A stretch of 32,028 nt of DNA from Bacilli bacterium (lineage in GTDB: Bacteria > Bacillota_I > Bacilli_A > Izemoplasmatales > Hujiaoplasmataceae). Below, one piece after another: positions 1 to 8,918 of this stretch (position 1 is its first letter; each line of letters opens with the position of its first letter). Location: NCBI GenBank assembly GCA_016935815.1, contig JAFGQH010000033.1, positions 1 to 32,028 on the forward strand, in the 5' to 3' direction. The position numbers and the translations under genes were made by a program. Under the pieces are notes generated by a model. That model was not told where the DNA came from and did not search any database. It saw only the letters and a list, made by a program, of their open reading frames with translations.

Positions 1-1
1 C

Positions 2-69
2 AAAAAGTTGCTTTGTAGAAAATCGCTATAAACGTCTTTATTTAGCCGTTAAACGATAAAAAGCAACTT
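2..69 (-). terminator. possible terminator downstream of tmRNA
   Basis: Read on the minus strand, AAGTTGCTTT (60-69) is complementary to AAAGCAACTT (5-14), and the second arm runs into a short T-run (2-6). The loop is long (about 45 nt) and can fold further. It lies just past the tmRNA CCA end, where a terminator is expected. The long loop keeps confidence moderate. Confidence 0.4.
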
Positions 70-77
70 GGTATAAT
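69..77 (+). promoter_or_regulatory. extended -10 motif pointing into the tmRNA gene (antisense)
   Basis: TGGTATAAT lies on the plus strand six bases before the tmRNA 3' end. It is identical to the extended -10 elements of secG and hpf in this window. No good -35 is seen at 49-54 (TTAAAC). If used, transcription would start near position 84 and run antisense to ssrA. No plus-strand ORF begins soon after it, so it may be chance. Confidence 0.25.
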
Positions 78-82
78 TAACC

Positions 83-427
83 TGGTGGAGCTGAGGGGAT
101 TTGAACCCCTGTCCAAAATAGCCGATCATTTGACTTTCTACATGCTTAGTCAACTAAATGGATTCAATCAATAGCCGTTAGTCAACAGTCTACTACTGAT
201 CTATCCTTATTGAATTCGCCTGCCAATCCTAAGGAGGTGGACGGACAAACTATCCTATTATCTGAAATTCAAATAGCGTAATAGGCACCGCTAAATGAAT
301 CCGTAGCTTCTTCTTAAGCTACGTAAGCGTAGTTTGTGTTTCCGGTTAAATTTAACCGCGCATTTTTACATCTACCGATGGCATGCTTATCAAATTCGTA
401 CTACCCTGTCGAATCCAGAACAGCCCC
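83..427 (-). ncRNA. ssrA: tmRNA (transfer-messenger RNA)
   Basis: Rescues stalled ribosomes with SmpB by acting as both alanyl-tRNA and mRNA for a degradation tag. The minus-strand 5' end reads GGGGCUGUUCUGGAUUCGACAG and so carries the hallmark GGAUUCGAC acceptor/D-like segment; the 3' end is a T-arm with GGUUCAAAUCC and ends CUCCACCA. The length of about 345 nt is normal for a one-piece tmRNA. The most likely tag frame runs from 343 down to 314 and reads GNTNYAYVA then UAA, giving (A)GNTNYAYVA. The first four residues align with the GKTN start of the Bacillus tag, and the end resembles the NYAFA endings of mycoplasma tags. The stop lies inside a hairpin (GUAGCUU/AAGCUAC), as in other tmRNAs. 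The 5' end is 2 nt after the smpB stop, so it must be processed from an smpB transcript or use a promoter inside smpB. The gene call is very secure; the tag frame is inference. Confidence 0.96.
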
Positions 428-429
428 AA

Positions 430-867
430 TTAAGAAGTCAAATTCTGAAGACGTTTTTCAACGTCTTTTTCTTTTTGACTTTGACGTTTGTCGTAAAGTT
501 TCTTACCTTTGCACAAGGCAACTTCCACTTTACACAAACCTTCTTTTAGATACACTTTTGTCGGTACCAAAGTCAAACCTTCAAGTTTGACTTTCTGACC
601 CAGTTTGATGATCTCATGTTTCCCCATCAGCAACTTCTTATCTCGATTCTCATCGTGGTTGAAGATGTTACCATAATCATATTTAGAAATATGCATTCCG
701 ATGATATAGAGTTCGAAGTCTCTGACTTTAACATAACTCTCTTTGATGGAGAATTTCCCCAAGCGTACCGATTTAATCTCGGTCCCCTTGAGTATAATTC
801 CGCATTCGTAGGTTTCCAAGATGAAATAATCATGTGCCACTTTTTTGTTGTTGGCTAAGATTTTCAT
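430..867 (-). CDS. smpB: SsrA-binding protein SmpB
   Basis: Binds the tRNA-like part of tmRNA and takes it to stalled ribosomes. The 145 aa are full length for the family. Visible signatures are KVAHDYFILETYECGI near the N terminus (9-24), GTEIKSVR (28-35), the HDENRDKKLL segment (71-80) and the basic C-terminal GKKLYDKR (121-128), followed by the helical tail that enters the decoding centre. The ATG has a strong AAAGGAGGTG site. It follows rnr by 12 nt and is directly followed by ssrA, so RNase R, SmpB and tmRNA form one functional cluster: RNase R degrades the non-stop mRNAs that tmRNA releases. The last codons contain a perfect hairpin (448-467). Confidence 0.97.
   Translation of the reverse strand: MKILANNKKVAHDYFILETYECGIILKGTEIKSVRLGKFSIKESYVKVRDFELYIIGMHISKYDYGNIFNHDENRDKKLLMGKHEIIKLGQKVKLEGLTLVPTKVYLKEGLCKVEVALCKGKKLYDKRQSQKEKDVEKRLQNLTS
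448..467 (-). other. perfect hairpin at the smpB 3' end, upstream of tmRNA
   Basis: The minus strand reads AAGACGTT-GAAA-AACGTCTT: an 8-bp perfect stem with a GNRA-type GAAA loop, about 21 nt before the mature tmRNA 5' end and inside the last smpB codons. No U-run follows, so it is not a standard terminator. It could be a recognition or protection element for processing of an smpB-ssrA transcript; that role is inference. Confidence 0.5.
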
Positions 868-879
868 GGAGCACCTCCT

Positions 880-2961
880 TTATGCGAGTTCGAAATCGAT
901 CTTTCCTAGCAAGACGTTCACTTTGACCAATTTCACTTTTACTTCTATACCTATAGTATACTGTTTATTTGTGTTTTTTCCAAGAAGAATCAAATTGTTT
1001 TCATCGTATTCCATCTCCTCATCAAAAGTGGAGATATGAACTAAGCCTTCCACTGTATTCGGAAGTTCCACGAACATTCCGAATTTGAGAATGGAAGAAA
1101 TGATTCCTGTGAATGTCTCCCCGATGAATGGTTCCATATATTCAGCTTTCTTCATGTCCATGACTTCGCGTTCAGCAATCATGGCCAGACGTTCCATCTT
1201 GGAGGATTGTTTCGCGATTTCATCCAATCTGACTTTGAAGTCATCATTGATGTGTCGATTGTTGTTGAAGAGGTATCTTCTCAACAAGCGATGGACAATC
1301 AGATCCGGATAACGACGGATTGGTGAAGTGAAATGAGTATAGTGTTCAAATGCAAGGCCATAATGACCAACATTGTTCTTGTCGTATCTGGCTTTCGCCA
1401 TAGATCTCAGCAGTAATGTATTAATGACTTTCTCATACAATGTACCTTCCACGTTCTTGAGGATCTGTTGCAAATTGAACTGAGCGGTATCATCGTCAAC
1501 GCCCTGTTCTATGCCAAAGCGTTCCAGAAGATTCAGAATCTGTTTTAATTTCTCTTGATTCGGTAATTCATGGATCCGATAGATGAATGGCAATTTCATC
1601 TGAGATACATGAGTGGCAACCACTTGATTCGCAACCAACATGAATTCTTCGATCAAACGTTCGGAACGAAGTCTGTCTCTGACTTTGAGTTCTTTGATGT
1701 CTCCTGTTGAATCATAGATGATTTTCGGTTCGATCGTCTCGAAGTTGATCGAACCCATGCGTTCTCTGACATCGGAAAGTATCGTTTGCAACTCGCTCAT
1801 GAGCAGCACTTCTTTTTGGATGTCTTTGTATTCTTGAGAAACTTCAGGGTCACCATCAATGATTTTATTGACATTTTCATAAGTCATCTTGTGACGACTC
1901 TTGATGACGGAAGGATAGATATCGTACTTCAATACTTCTCCCTTTTTGTTGATTTGCATCTCGCAAGAAATCGCAAAGCGATCCACTTGTGGATTCAAGG
2001 AACAGATTCCATTGGATAGTTCTCTTGGTAACATCGGAATAACCGAATTTGCCAAGTAAATCGAAGTCCCGCGATTGAAGGCGCATTTATCGAGAACCGA
2101 GTCTTCTGTGACATAATGACTGACATCGGCAATATGAACACCTAAGATGTAGTCTCCTCTGTCTGTTTTTTTGATTGATACAGCGTCATCGATATCCTTT
2201 GTATATTCTCCATCAATAGTAAAGATGGTTTCGTTTCTGAGATCGACTCTTCCACCGAATTCGGATTCATTGATGACTTGCTCCAAAGACTTGGCGAATT
2301 TCAATTCTTCTTCCGAAAATTCGTTTTGAAGATTATGACGGTGGATCACTTCGACGATTTCAATACCTTCGTCTCCGAAGGTTCCCAAAACCTTCTCGAG
2401 ACTGCATTCCTTGATAAAGGATTTCCCGTAACGAGTGATCTTCGCTTTGATCAATTGATTGTTCTTGACTTTGGCTTGATCTTGTTTTCTGAGTTTGAAT
2501 ACAACATCATTGGTATAATTCTTTGGAAAAATCTGACCATTGAAATATTCTCCTACCACCTGTGTGATATGACGTTCCAAAACCTTGACAATTTTTCCTT
2601 CGAGTTTACCTCTGGCTTTCTCATTGGTAATCTCGACCAGACAGACATCTTCATCCATCGCGGTATTTTTTGCGGTTTTCGGAATATAGATATCTGGCAT
2701 CTGCTCATCATCCACGATGATGAATCCATACCCTTGATATTTTAGGTCAAAGACCCCTTTTTTTAGATTTTTGTTTTGATAGACTTGATAATTTCCATCT
2801 TTGTCACGGTAGATTTTTCCCTCTTCCACAAGCTCATGAAGCGCTTTGGTGAGTTGTTGGAACCCTCGTTCCGTGTTGATATGCATCATTGCTGCAAGTC
2901 CAACCAAAGAGCGTTCCTTGTTGGAGGCTCTTTGGATTAAGTTGTAAACTTCGTTTTTCAT
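880..2961 (-). CDS. rnr: ribonuclease R (RNB-family 3'-5' exoribonuclease)
   Basis: Processive 3'-5' exoribonuclease able to unwind structured RNA; in many bacteria it degrades tmRNA-released mRNAs. The 693 aa contain an N-terminal winged-helix-like segment (1-65), two cold-shock/OB domains (about 66-215), the RNB catalytic domain starting near 237 with the aspartate cluster TIDGEYTKDIDDA (248-260), and a C-terminal S1 domain (about 615-690) with GIISSILKFGMFVEL. There is no long Lys-rich tail, so it is shorter than the B. subtilis enzyme. The ATG has GGAGGAA upstream. It sits between the secG terminator and smpB, so it is probably expressed by readthrough or from a promoter I cannot see. Confidence 0.95.
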   Translation of the reverse strand: MKNEVYNLIQRASNKERSLVGLAAMMHINTERGFQQLTKALHELVEEGKIYRDKDGNYQVYQNKNLKKGVFDLKYQGYGFIIVDDEQMPDIYIPKTAKNTAMDEDVCLVEITNEKARGKLEGKIVKVLERHITQVVGEYFNGQIFPKNYTNDVVFKLRKQDQAKVKNNQLIKAKITRYGKSFIKECSLEKVLGTFGDEGIEIVEVIHRHNLQNEFSEEELKFAKSLEQVINESEFGGRVDLRNETIFTIDGEYTKDIDDAVSIKKTDRGDYILGVHIADVSHYVTEDSVLDKCAFNRGTSIYLANSVIPMLPRELSNGICSLNPQVDRFAISCEMQINKKGEVLKYDIYPSVIKSRHKMTYENVNKIIDGDPEVSQEYKDIQKEVLLMSELQTILSDVRERMGSINFETIEPKIIYDSTGDIKELKVRDRLRSERLIEEFMLVANQVVATHVSQMKLPFIYRIHELPNQEKLKQILNLLERFGIEQGVDDDTAQFNLQQILKNVEGTLYEKVINTLLLRSMAKARYDKNNVGHYGLAFEHYTHFTSPIRRYPDLIVHRLLRRYLFNNNRHINDDFKVRLDEIAKQSSKMERLAMIAEREVMDMKKAEYMEPFIGETFTGIISSILKFGMFVELPNTVEGLVHISTFDEEMEYDENNLILLGKNTNKQYTIGIEVKVKLVKVNVLLGKIDFELA

Positions 2962-2983
2962 TTGAATTCCTCCTTCAGGAAAT

Positions 2984-3009
2984 AAAAAAGAACACGTAAT
3001 GTGTTCTTT
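2984..3009 (-). terminator. rho-independent terminator after secG
   Basis: Minus strand: AAAGAACAC-ATTAC-GTGTTCTTT, a 9-bp stem, then a T-rich tail (TTTATTT). It overlaps the secG stop codon and lies 48 nt before the rnr ATG, so it would separate secG from rnr or allow partial readthrough. Confidence 0.8.
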
Positions 3010-3229
3010 ACAATACCAATGCTAAAATTGCAACAGCCACAAACGCAACGGATATGCCAACGGAAATTCTTGTCAATAACAATTCAGCACCGCGTTGTTT
3101 CTGGTTTTTGAACAAATCTGATTTCTCTCCCGAGAATGTATTTTTAACATCGTCTTTCGACTCTTGAACCATTACTATAATAATTAGGAATAGTGATAAA
3201 GCAAACAATAACCAGTGATACCAGTACAT
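3008..3229 (-). CDS. secG: preprotein translocase subunit SecG
   Basis: Small accessory membrane subunit of the SecYEG channel. The 73 aa have the family shape: TM1 at about 6-22 (LLFALSLFLIIIVMVQ), a polar loop containing the conserved GAELLLTRI-like segment (47-55), and TM2 at about 54-73. VQESKDD after TM1 is typical of Bacillota SecG. The ATG has an AAGGAGG site. As in many Bacillota, secG lies directly before rnr and smpB. Confidence 0.93.
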   Translation of the reverse strand: MYWYHWLLFALSLFLIIIVMVQESKDDVKNTFSGEKSDLFKNQKQRGAELLLTRISVGISVAFVAVAILALVL

Positions 3230-3269
3230 GATAGACCTCCTTCGAATACTTTACATTTCGCACTAAACT

Positions 3270-3278
3270 ATTATACCA
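3270..3278 (-). promoter_or_regulatory. secG promoter (extended -10)
   Basis: TGGTATAAT on the minus strand, 41 nt before the secG ATG, with no good -35 hexamer. The expected -35 region is occupied by the eno terminator hairpin, so the two elements share DNA. Confidence 0.6.
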
Positions 3279-3310
3279 TAAAAAAATGTTTTTGGAAGAC
3301 CCAAAAACAT
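3279..3310 (-). terminator. terminator after eno
   Basis: Minus strand: ATGTTTTTGG-GTCTT-CCAAAAACAT followed by seven T. A 10-bp perfect stem placed 18 nt after the eno stop. Confidence 0.88.
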
Positions 3311-3327
3311 GTTTTTTTTATGAGATA

Positions 3328-4644
<1,317 letters not shown>

Positions 4645-4649
4645 TTATA

Positions 4650-5138
4650 TTAATAAGTTTGTTTGATACCGATATAAGTCCCTACTGCTAGGAACAAGAC
4701 TTCCAGCAGCACCCAGAAATTTAGGGATAATAGGGATGAAACCAAAGTGGCGATATAAGATTGGAACATGAACCAGTAAACGGCAGGTGTATACAACAAA
4801 GAATAATCATTGTAGTAAAGAGCATTGTAATAAATCGATGGGAACAACATGATTATTAACGCCTGTATCACAAGGAAAAATCCTGTGAATAAGATATAGA
4901 AGATATGTGGATTCAGATATTGTTTTCTTACCGTTCGGCCGATATACATAGCCGACAAGAAGAACAACAACATCGAAAACGACAATGCCACTCCAAGCCC
5001 TGCAGTCAATCGTTGGATATAGTAATCCAAAAGACCTAAGGCAACACCCATAAGAATGGATATCACTCCACCATATAGTATAACAAAAAGCAGGTCTTTT
5101 GCATGAATATCTTTCAATTTCGTGTCAAATTTATACAA
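4650..5138 (-). CDS. hypothetical membrane protein between gpmI and eno
   Basis: I do not recognise the family. The 162 aa form four or five hydrophobic helices: about 16-41, 48-70, 78-101, 118-137 and 140-158, with a short basic loop RTVRKQ (68-73) between the second and third. The start is TTG (5136-5138), which overlaps the gpmI stop by 8 nt; GGAG lies nine bases before it inside gpmI, so translation is probably coupled. There is no signal peptide beyond the first helix and no catalytic motif. Its place between two glycolytic genes suggests a shared transcript, not necessarily a shared function. Confidence 0.72.
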   Translation of the reverse strand: MYKFDTKLKDIHAKDLLFVILYGGVISILMGVALGLLDYYIQRLTAGLGVALSFSMLLFFLSAMYIGRTVRKQYLNPHIFYILFTGFFLVIQALIIMLFPSIYYNALYYNDYSLLYTPAVYWFMFQSYIATLVSSLLSLNFWVLLEVLFLAVGTYIGIKQTY

Positions 5139-6651
5139 TGAGGGATTCTCCTGTCATTTCTTCTGGTTGTTCAAGTTCCAACAGTTTCAACATTGTCGGT
5201 GCGATATCTCCAAGGTTTCCACCATTGGATCTGAGTTTCACATTCTCGTCTGTGACGATGAACGGAACTGGGTTTGTTGTATGCGCTGTAAACACTTTAC
5301 CGTCATCCGTCAACATCTTCTCGCAGTTTCCGTGATCGGCTGTGATCAAGCAGATACCACCCAAAGACAAGACTTTATCAACGACCTTGCCGACACATTC
5401 ATCGACGGTCTCCACCGCTTTGATCGCTGCCGGGATGACTCCGGTATGGCCGACCATGTCGCCATTGGCGAAGTTCAGGATGACAACATCGTGTTCTTTT
5501 GAATCGAGTTCTTTCATCAAAGCGTCGGTGATGAGATATGCACTCATCTCTGGCTGTAAGTCATAGGTAGGAACTTTCGGGCTATGGATCAATACGCGTT
5601 TTGCGTTTTTGATGTCCTTGTCGACCCCTCCGTCAAAGAAGAAAGTCACATGAGCGTATTTCTCCGTTTCTGCGATTCGTAATTGATGCAGTCCCTTATC
5701 GGAGATGTAATCCCCGAACATGTTGCTTAGGTCATTCAATCCGAATGCAAGATCACCTTTGACGGAATCTGCATACTTCATCGTAGAAATGAAGGTGATG
5801 TTTTCTGGTCCGCCTTCGGTGTTGAGTTTGCCTTCCAATGCTTTTGGATTGGAATAAGCAGTCGAAATTTGGATTGCACGATCTGGACGGAAATTCATAA
5901 AGATGATGGAATCATTGGATTCCACAAGTCCTTCTTTGTCGACAACAAACGGCAATACGAATTCGTCGGTGACTCCTGCTTCGTAGGATTCTTCGACGCC
6001 TTCGGCCGCGTTTGGTTTCAACGGTGCTTTTCCAAAGGTCATGGAATCATATGCTTTTTGGATCCGATCCCAGTTTTTGTCACGATCCATCGAATAGTAA
6101 CGTCCGGAGACGGTTGCGACTTTTCCGAAGTTGATTTCTTTCATATATGTTTCCAGATCACGGATGAATCCGGCACCAGTGGTAGGTCCGACATCACGGC
6201 CATCTAGGAATGCATGTACATATGCACGCTCGACGCCGACATCCTTCGCTGTTTTCAACATTGCTTTGATATGAGTGATGTGGGAATGCACACCACCATC
6301 ACTCAACAATCCAAACAAATGCAGTTTCGAATGATTGTTGAAGGTGTTTTTAAAAGCATGAAGATATGCTGGGTTGGTTGCGAATTTGTTTTCACGAACG
6401 GCTTTGTTGATGCGAGTCAGTGATTGATACACAACACGACCGGCACCGATGTTCATATGTCCAACTTCCGAATTTCCCATTTGACCTTGAGGCAATCCGA
6501 CTTCCTCTCCAGATGCTTCTATTTGGATGTTTGGATATTGTTTAAAATATTGATCAAGATTTGGATGTTTTGCTAATTCATATGCGTTACCGGCATAGTG
6601 TTTTCCGATTCCAACGCCATCCATTATTACGAGTACTACAGGTTTTTTCAT
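5131..6651 (-). CDS. gpmI: 2,3-bisphosphoglycerate-independent phosphoglycerate mutase
   Basis: Interconverts 3- and 2-phosphoglycerate through a phosphoserine intermediate using two Mn ions. The 506 aa match the family (about 510). The nucleophile is Ser61 in MGNSEVGH; other family motifs are VIMDGVGIG (8-16), DGGVHSHITH, FLDGRDVGPT, NFRPDRAIQ and the metal-binding TADHGNCEKM near the C terminus. The ATG has GAGGTG seven bases upstream. It is first in a unit with the membrane protein and eno, and is divergent from the maltosyltransferase gene. Confidence 0.98.
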   Translation of the reverse strand: MKKPVVLVIMDGVGIGKHYAGNAYELAKHPNLDQYFKQYPNIQIEASGEEVGLPQGQMGNSEVGHMNIGAGRVVYQSLTRINKAVRENKFATNPAYLHAFKNTFNNHSKLHLFGLLSDGGVHSHITHIKAMLKTAKDVGVERAYVHAFLDGRDVGPTTGAGFIRDLETYMKEINFGKVATVSGRYYSMDRDKNWDRIQKAYDSMTFGKAPLKPNAAEGVEESYEAGVTDEFVLPFVVDKEGLVESNDSIIFMNFRPDRAIQISTAYSNPKALEGKLNTEGGPENITFISTMKYADSVKGDLAFGLNDLSNMFGDYISDKGLHQLRIAETEKYAHVTFFFDGGVDKDIKNAKRVLIHSPKVPTYDLQPEMSAYLITDALMKELDSKEHDVVILNFANGDMVGHTGVIPAAIKAVETVDECVGKVVDKVLSLGGICLITADHGNCEKMLTDDGKVFTAHTTNPVPFIVTDENVKLRSNGGNLGDIAPTMLKLLELEQPEEMTGESLIV

Positions 6652-6670
6652 AGTATCACCTCACCATTGT

Positions 6671-6699
6671 ATTATACTATAATCAGAGCCTATTTGGAA
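6671..6699 (-). promoter_or_regulatory. gpmI promoter
   Basis: Minus-strand -10 TATAAT (6671-6676), and 17 nt upstream a weak -35 TTCCAA (6694-6699). The -10 lies 20 nt before the gpmI ATG, so the leader is very short. Confidence 0.55.
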
Positions 6700-6714
6700 G
6701 AATAATGATTTGAC

Positions 6715-6728
6715 TGTAAACACTTACA
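6715..6728. promoter_or_regulatory. cre-like operator between gpmI and the maltosyltransferase
   Basis: TGTAAACACTTACA is a TGTAA-N4-TTACA palindrome that matches the CcpA catabolite-response consensus TGWAANCGNTNWCA at every position except the central G. It lies about 40 nt upstream of both divergent -10 elements. It could also be the site of a LacI-family maltose-type regulator. No such regulator is encoded in the window. Confidence 0.45.
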
Positions 6729-6763
6729 CATTTTAAAAAATAGATAATAAATGAATAACTATT

Positions 6764-6772
6764 TGATATAAT
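6764..6772 (+). promoter_or_regulatory. maltosyltransferase promoter (extended -10)
   Basis: TGATATAAT, 18 nt before the ATG at 6791; no clear -35. The leader is short but leaves room for the GAGGTGG ribosome binding site. Confidence 0.55.
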
Positions 6773-6790
6773 GAAATTGAGGTGGTAGGT

Positions 6791-8866
6791 ATGGCACAGA
6801 CCAAACTAGAGAAATTGACAAAAATACTGAAGAAAAAAGTCGATAAAGGAAATATCAATTATGCAATTCCGGACTTGTGGAACGCTTGGAACTACAACGG
6901 ACCTGAGATGCGAAAGATTCCAAGTCAGGAATTGTTGGTGAATCCTTATCGTTTTTATTCTGTCTTAATCGACGAATACATTCTTCCTCATAAAAAAACA
7001 AGAAAGAACTATTCCGAATCCTTATCCAAAATCAACAATCACACACTTGGAAAAGACGAACTTGGTGGAGACTGGGTACGCAAATCCGTATTGTACTCCA
7101 CAATGATTCGTACCAGCAGTGCATGGGATCATGACCGATCCTTCTCCTTAGATCTTTCCAATTTCAATGAGATGAAAGAAACCGGGACGTTTGTAAAAAC
7201 ATTGGCACTTTTGCCACTGTTACAAAAAATGGGTGTGGATACCCTCTATTTGTTACCAATCTCAAGATTCTCTTTGAAAGACAAAAAGGGAGAACTTGGT
7301 TCCCCTTATGGAATCGCTAACTTCTTCGATCTGGATCCGAACCTGAAAGAATCGATGACCGGGAAAGAAATGACATTGGAAGAGGAATTCCAAGCTTTGG
7401 TAGAAGCGTGTCATATTCTCGATATGAGAGTCGTCATCGATATCATTCCTCGTACCAATTCTGTGGAAAACGATTTGGTGAAAGACCATCCGGATTGGTT
7501 CTACTGGATCAAAGCCAGTGAAGCATCCGAATATCGCGTTCCATATGTGGACGGAATCTCCAGTACGGTTTCACCGAAACCGGAATACATGGAAAAAGTG
7601 TATGAAGCCAAAGATGTTCAAAGACATATCAAAATGTTCCAACAAAACCCAAGAGAAAAGAATCCGGATTTGTTTGAACAACTCAAACAACAAGATGGCA
7701 ATCTAATGGAATTGATCGAGCAGGAATTCGATCTCAAAATCGCTCCGGCGTTCTCCGACCACATCAATGATGTGCAACCGCCTTGGACCGATGTCACCTT
7801 CTTCCGGATGTTCCTGGATCACCCGGCAGCCAATCTAAAATTTCTGACGAACAAAAAAGCAAATCCATATATCCTGTTTGATTCCATCAAATCAAACCTC
7901 TTCCCTGGAAAAGTTCCGAATCAAGAATTATGGGATCTCCTGACTAGCATCATTCCCTATTATCAAGATACATATGGCATCGATGGAGCGAGAATCGACA
8001 TGGGACATGCCCTACCGAAAACATTGCTACAAATGATCATCAACGCTGCCAGAAAGAACGATCCTGACTTCGCCTTCATCGCTGAAGAATTGAATCCGGA
8101 CAATGCGGAAAAAGCACAAGAATCCGGATACAATATCATCATCGGAAATGGCTTTTGGATGGAACCAAGAATTTGGGAAAAGAAATTCCATAAGTTCGTC
8201 TATGGTGCGAAAGATATCGCTCTGCCGATGTTTGCTTGTGCTGAGACCCATGATACCGCAAGAATTGCCGGACGTGATGGAGGACACAATCTTGCTCGTC
8301 TGACAACAACCTTGAACATGTTATTACCGAATCTTGTTCCATTCATCAATTCCGGTCAAGAAGTCTATGAGACACAACCGATGAATACCGGTGTCGATTG
8401 TACCAGTCAAGATAAATTCAAATTGCCACAAGATGATTTGTTCTATGGTAAATTAGCTTTGTTCGATAAATATGCAATCCACTATTTGAATCACAATCGT
8501 TGGGAACTCCCGGATCATCTCGAAGGAATCAAGAAGATCCGTGCTGCATGGCTCGATCAAATCACAGATTTATCCTGCTATATCCCACTGTATTTCAATG
8601 AGTTTGATACTCCTGCAATCGGAGTCTCCTACTTCAACAAAGCAACGAACAAATGCTTGTTGGTCGTAGCCAATACCAATGTCTATGATGATATCCATTG
8701 CAATGCTTCGGTTCATAAATTAAGAGAAGCTGCTGGCAACAACGATCATGTAGGAAGACTTCTGTATTCTACATATGAATTCAGCAGAGACTATCATGAT
8801 TTCTCACCAGATGACAGAATCTACTTCCATCTAGGTGCCGGTGAAGTCAAAGTCATCGAGTTCTAA
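6791..8866 (+). CDS. GH13 4-alpha-glucan maltosyltransferase, Thermotoga MTase type
   Basis: A cytosolic alpha-amylase-superfamily enzyme (691 aa, no signal peptide). From memory it resembles the Thermotoga maltosyltransferase along its length: NYAIPDLW (23-30), VNPYRF, GDWVRKSVLYS (93-103), LLPISR, EEFQALVEACHIL, DHPDWFYWIK (232-241), FSDHINDVQPPWTDVTF (321-337), FLDHPAAN and QPMNTGVD. That enzyme moves maltosyl units between malto-oligosaccharides. GH13 catalytic residues are in place: Asp403 in GARIDMGH, Glu432/433 in FIAEEL and Asp488 in ETHDT. I chose the ATG at 6791 over a GTG at 6782 because GAGGTGG sits five bases before it and overlaps the GTG. It is single, plus-strand, and ends in a terminator. 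GlgE or a plain cyclodextrinase is less likely given the motifs. Confidence 0.82.
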   Translation: MAQTKLEKLTKILKKKVDKGNINYAIPDLWNAWNYNGPEMRKIPSQELLVNPYRFYSVLIDEYILPHKKTRKNYSESLSKINNHTLGKDELGGDWVRKSVLYSTMIRTSSAWDHDRSFSLDLSNFNEMKETGTFVKTLALLPLLQKMGVDTLYLLPISRFSLKDKKGELGSPYGIANFFDLDPNLKESMTGKEMTLEEEFQALVEACHILDMRVVIDIIPRTNSVENDLVKDHPDWFYWIKASEASEYRVPYVDGISSTVSPKPEYMEKVYEAKDVQRHIKMFQQNPREKNPDLFEQLKQQDGNLMELIEQEFDLKIAPAFSDHINDVQPPWTDVTFFRMFLDHPAANLKFLTNKKANPYILFDSIKSNLFPGKVPNQELWDLLTSIIPYYQDTYGIDGARIDMGHALPKTLLQMIINAARKNDPDFAFIAEELNPDNAEKAQESGYNIIIGNGFWMEPRIWEKKFHKFVYGAKDIALPMFACAETHDTARIAGRDGGHNLARLTTTLNMLLPNLVPFINSGQEVYETQPMNTGVDCTSQDKFKLPQDDLFYGKLALFDKYAIHYLNHNRWELPDHLEGIKKIRAAWLDQITDLSCYIPLYFNEFDTPAIGVSYFNKATNKCLLVVANTNVYDDIHCNASVHKLREAAGNNDHVGRLLYSTYEFSRDYHDFSPDDRIYFHLGAGEVKVIEF

Positions 8867-8874
8867 ATAAAAAC

Positions 8875-8906
8875 AAAGTCTGCTTTTTGAAAAGGCAGAC
8901 TTTTTT
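8875..8906. terminator. bidirectional terminator between convergent genes
   Basis: AAAGTCTGC and GCAGACTTT frame a loop that itself pairs (CTTTT/AAAAG). T-runs follow on both strands, so it can serve both the maltosyltransferase (plus) and folT (minus). Confidence 0.9.
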
Positions 8907-8918
8907 ATATGTCGATTT

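Noticed and set aside
2278-2745. Long plus-strand open frame antisense to rnr (155 codons)
   Set aside because: It is a mirror of a well-conserved RNase R frame, with no ribosome binding site and no protein-like motif.
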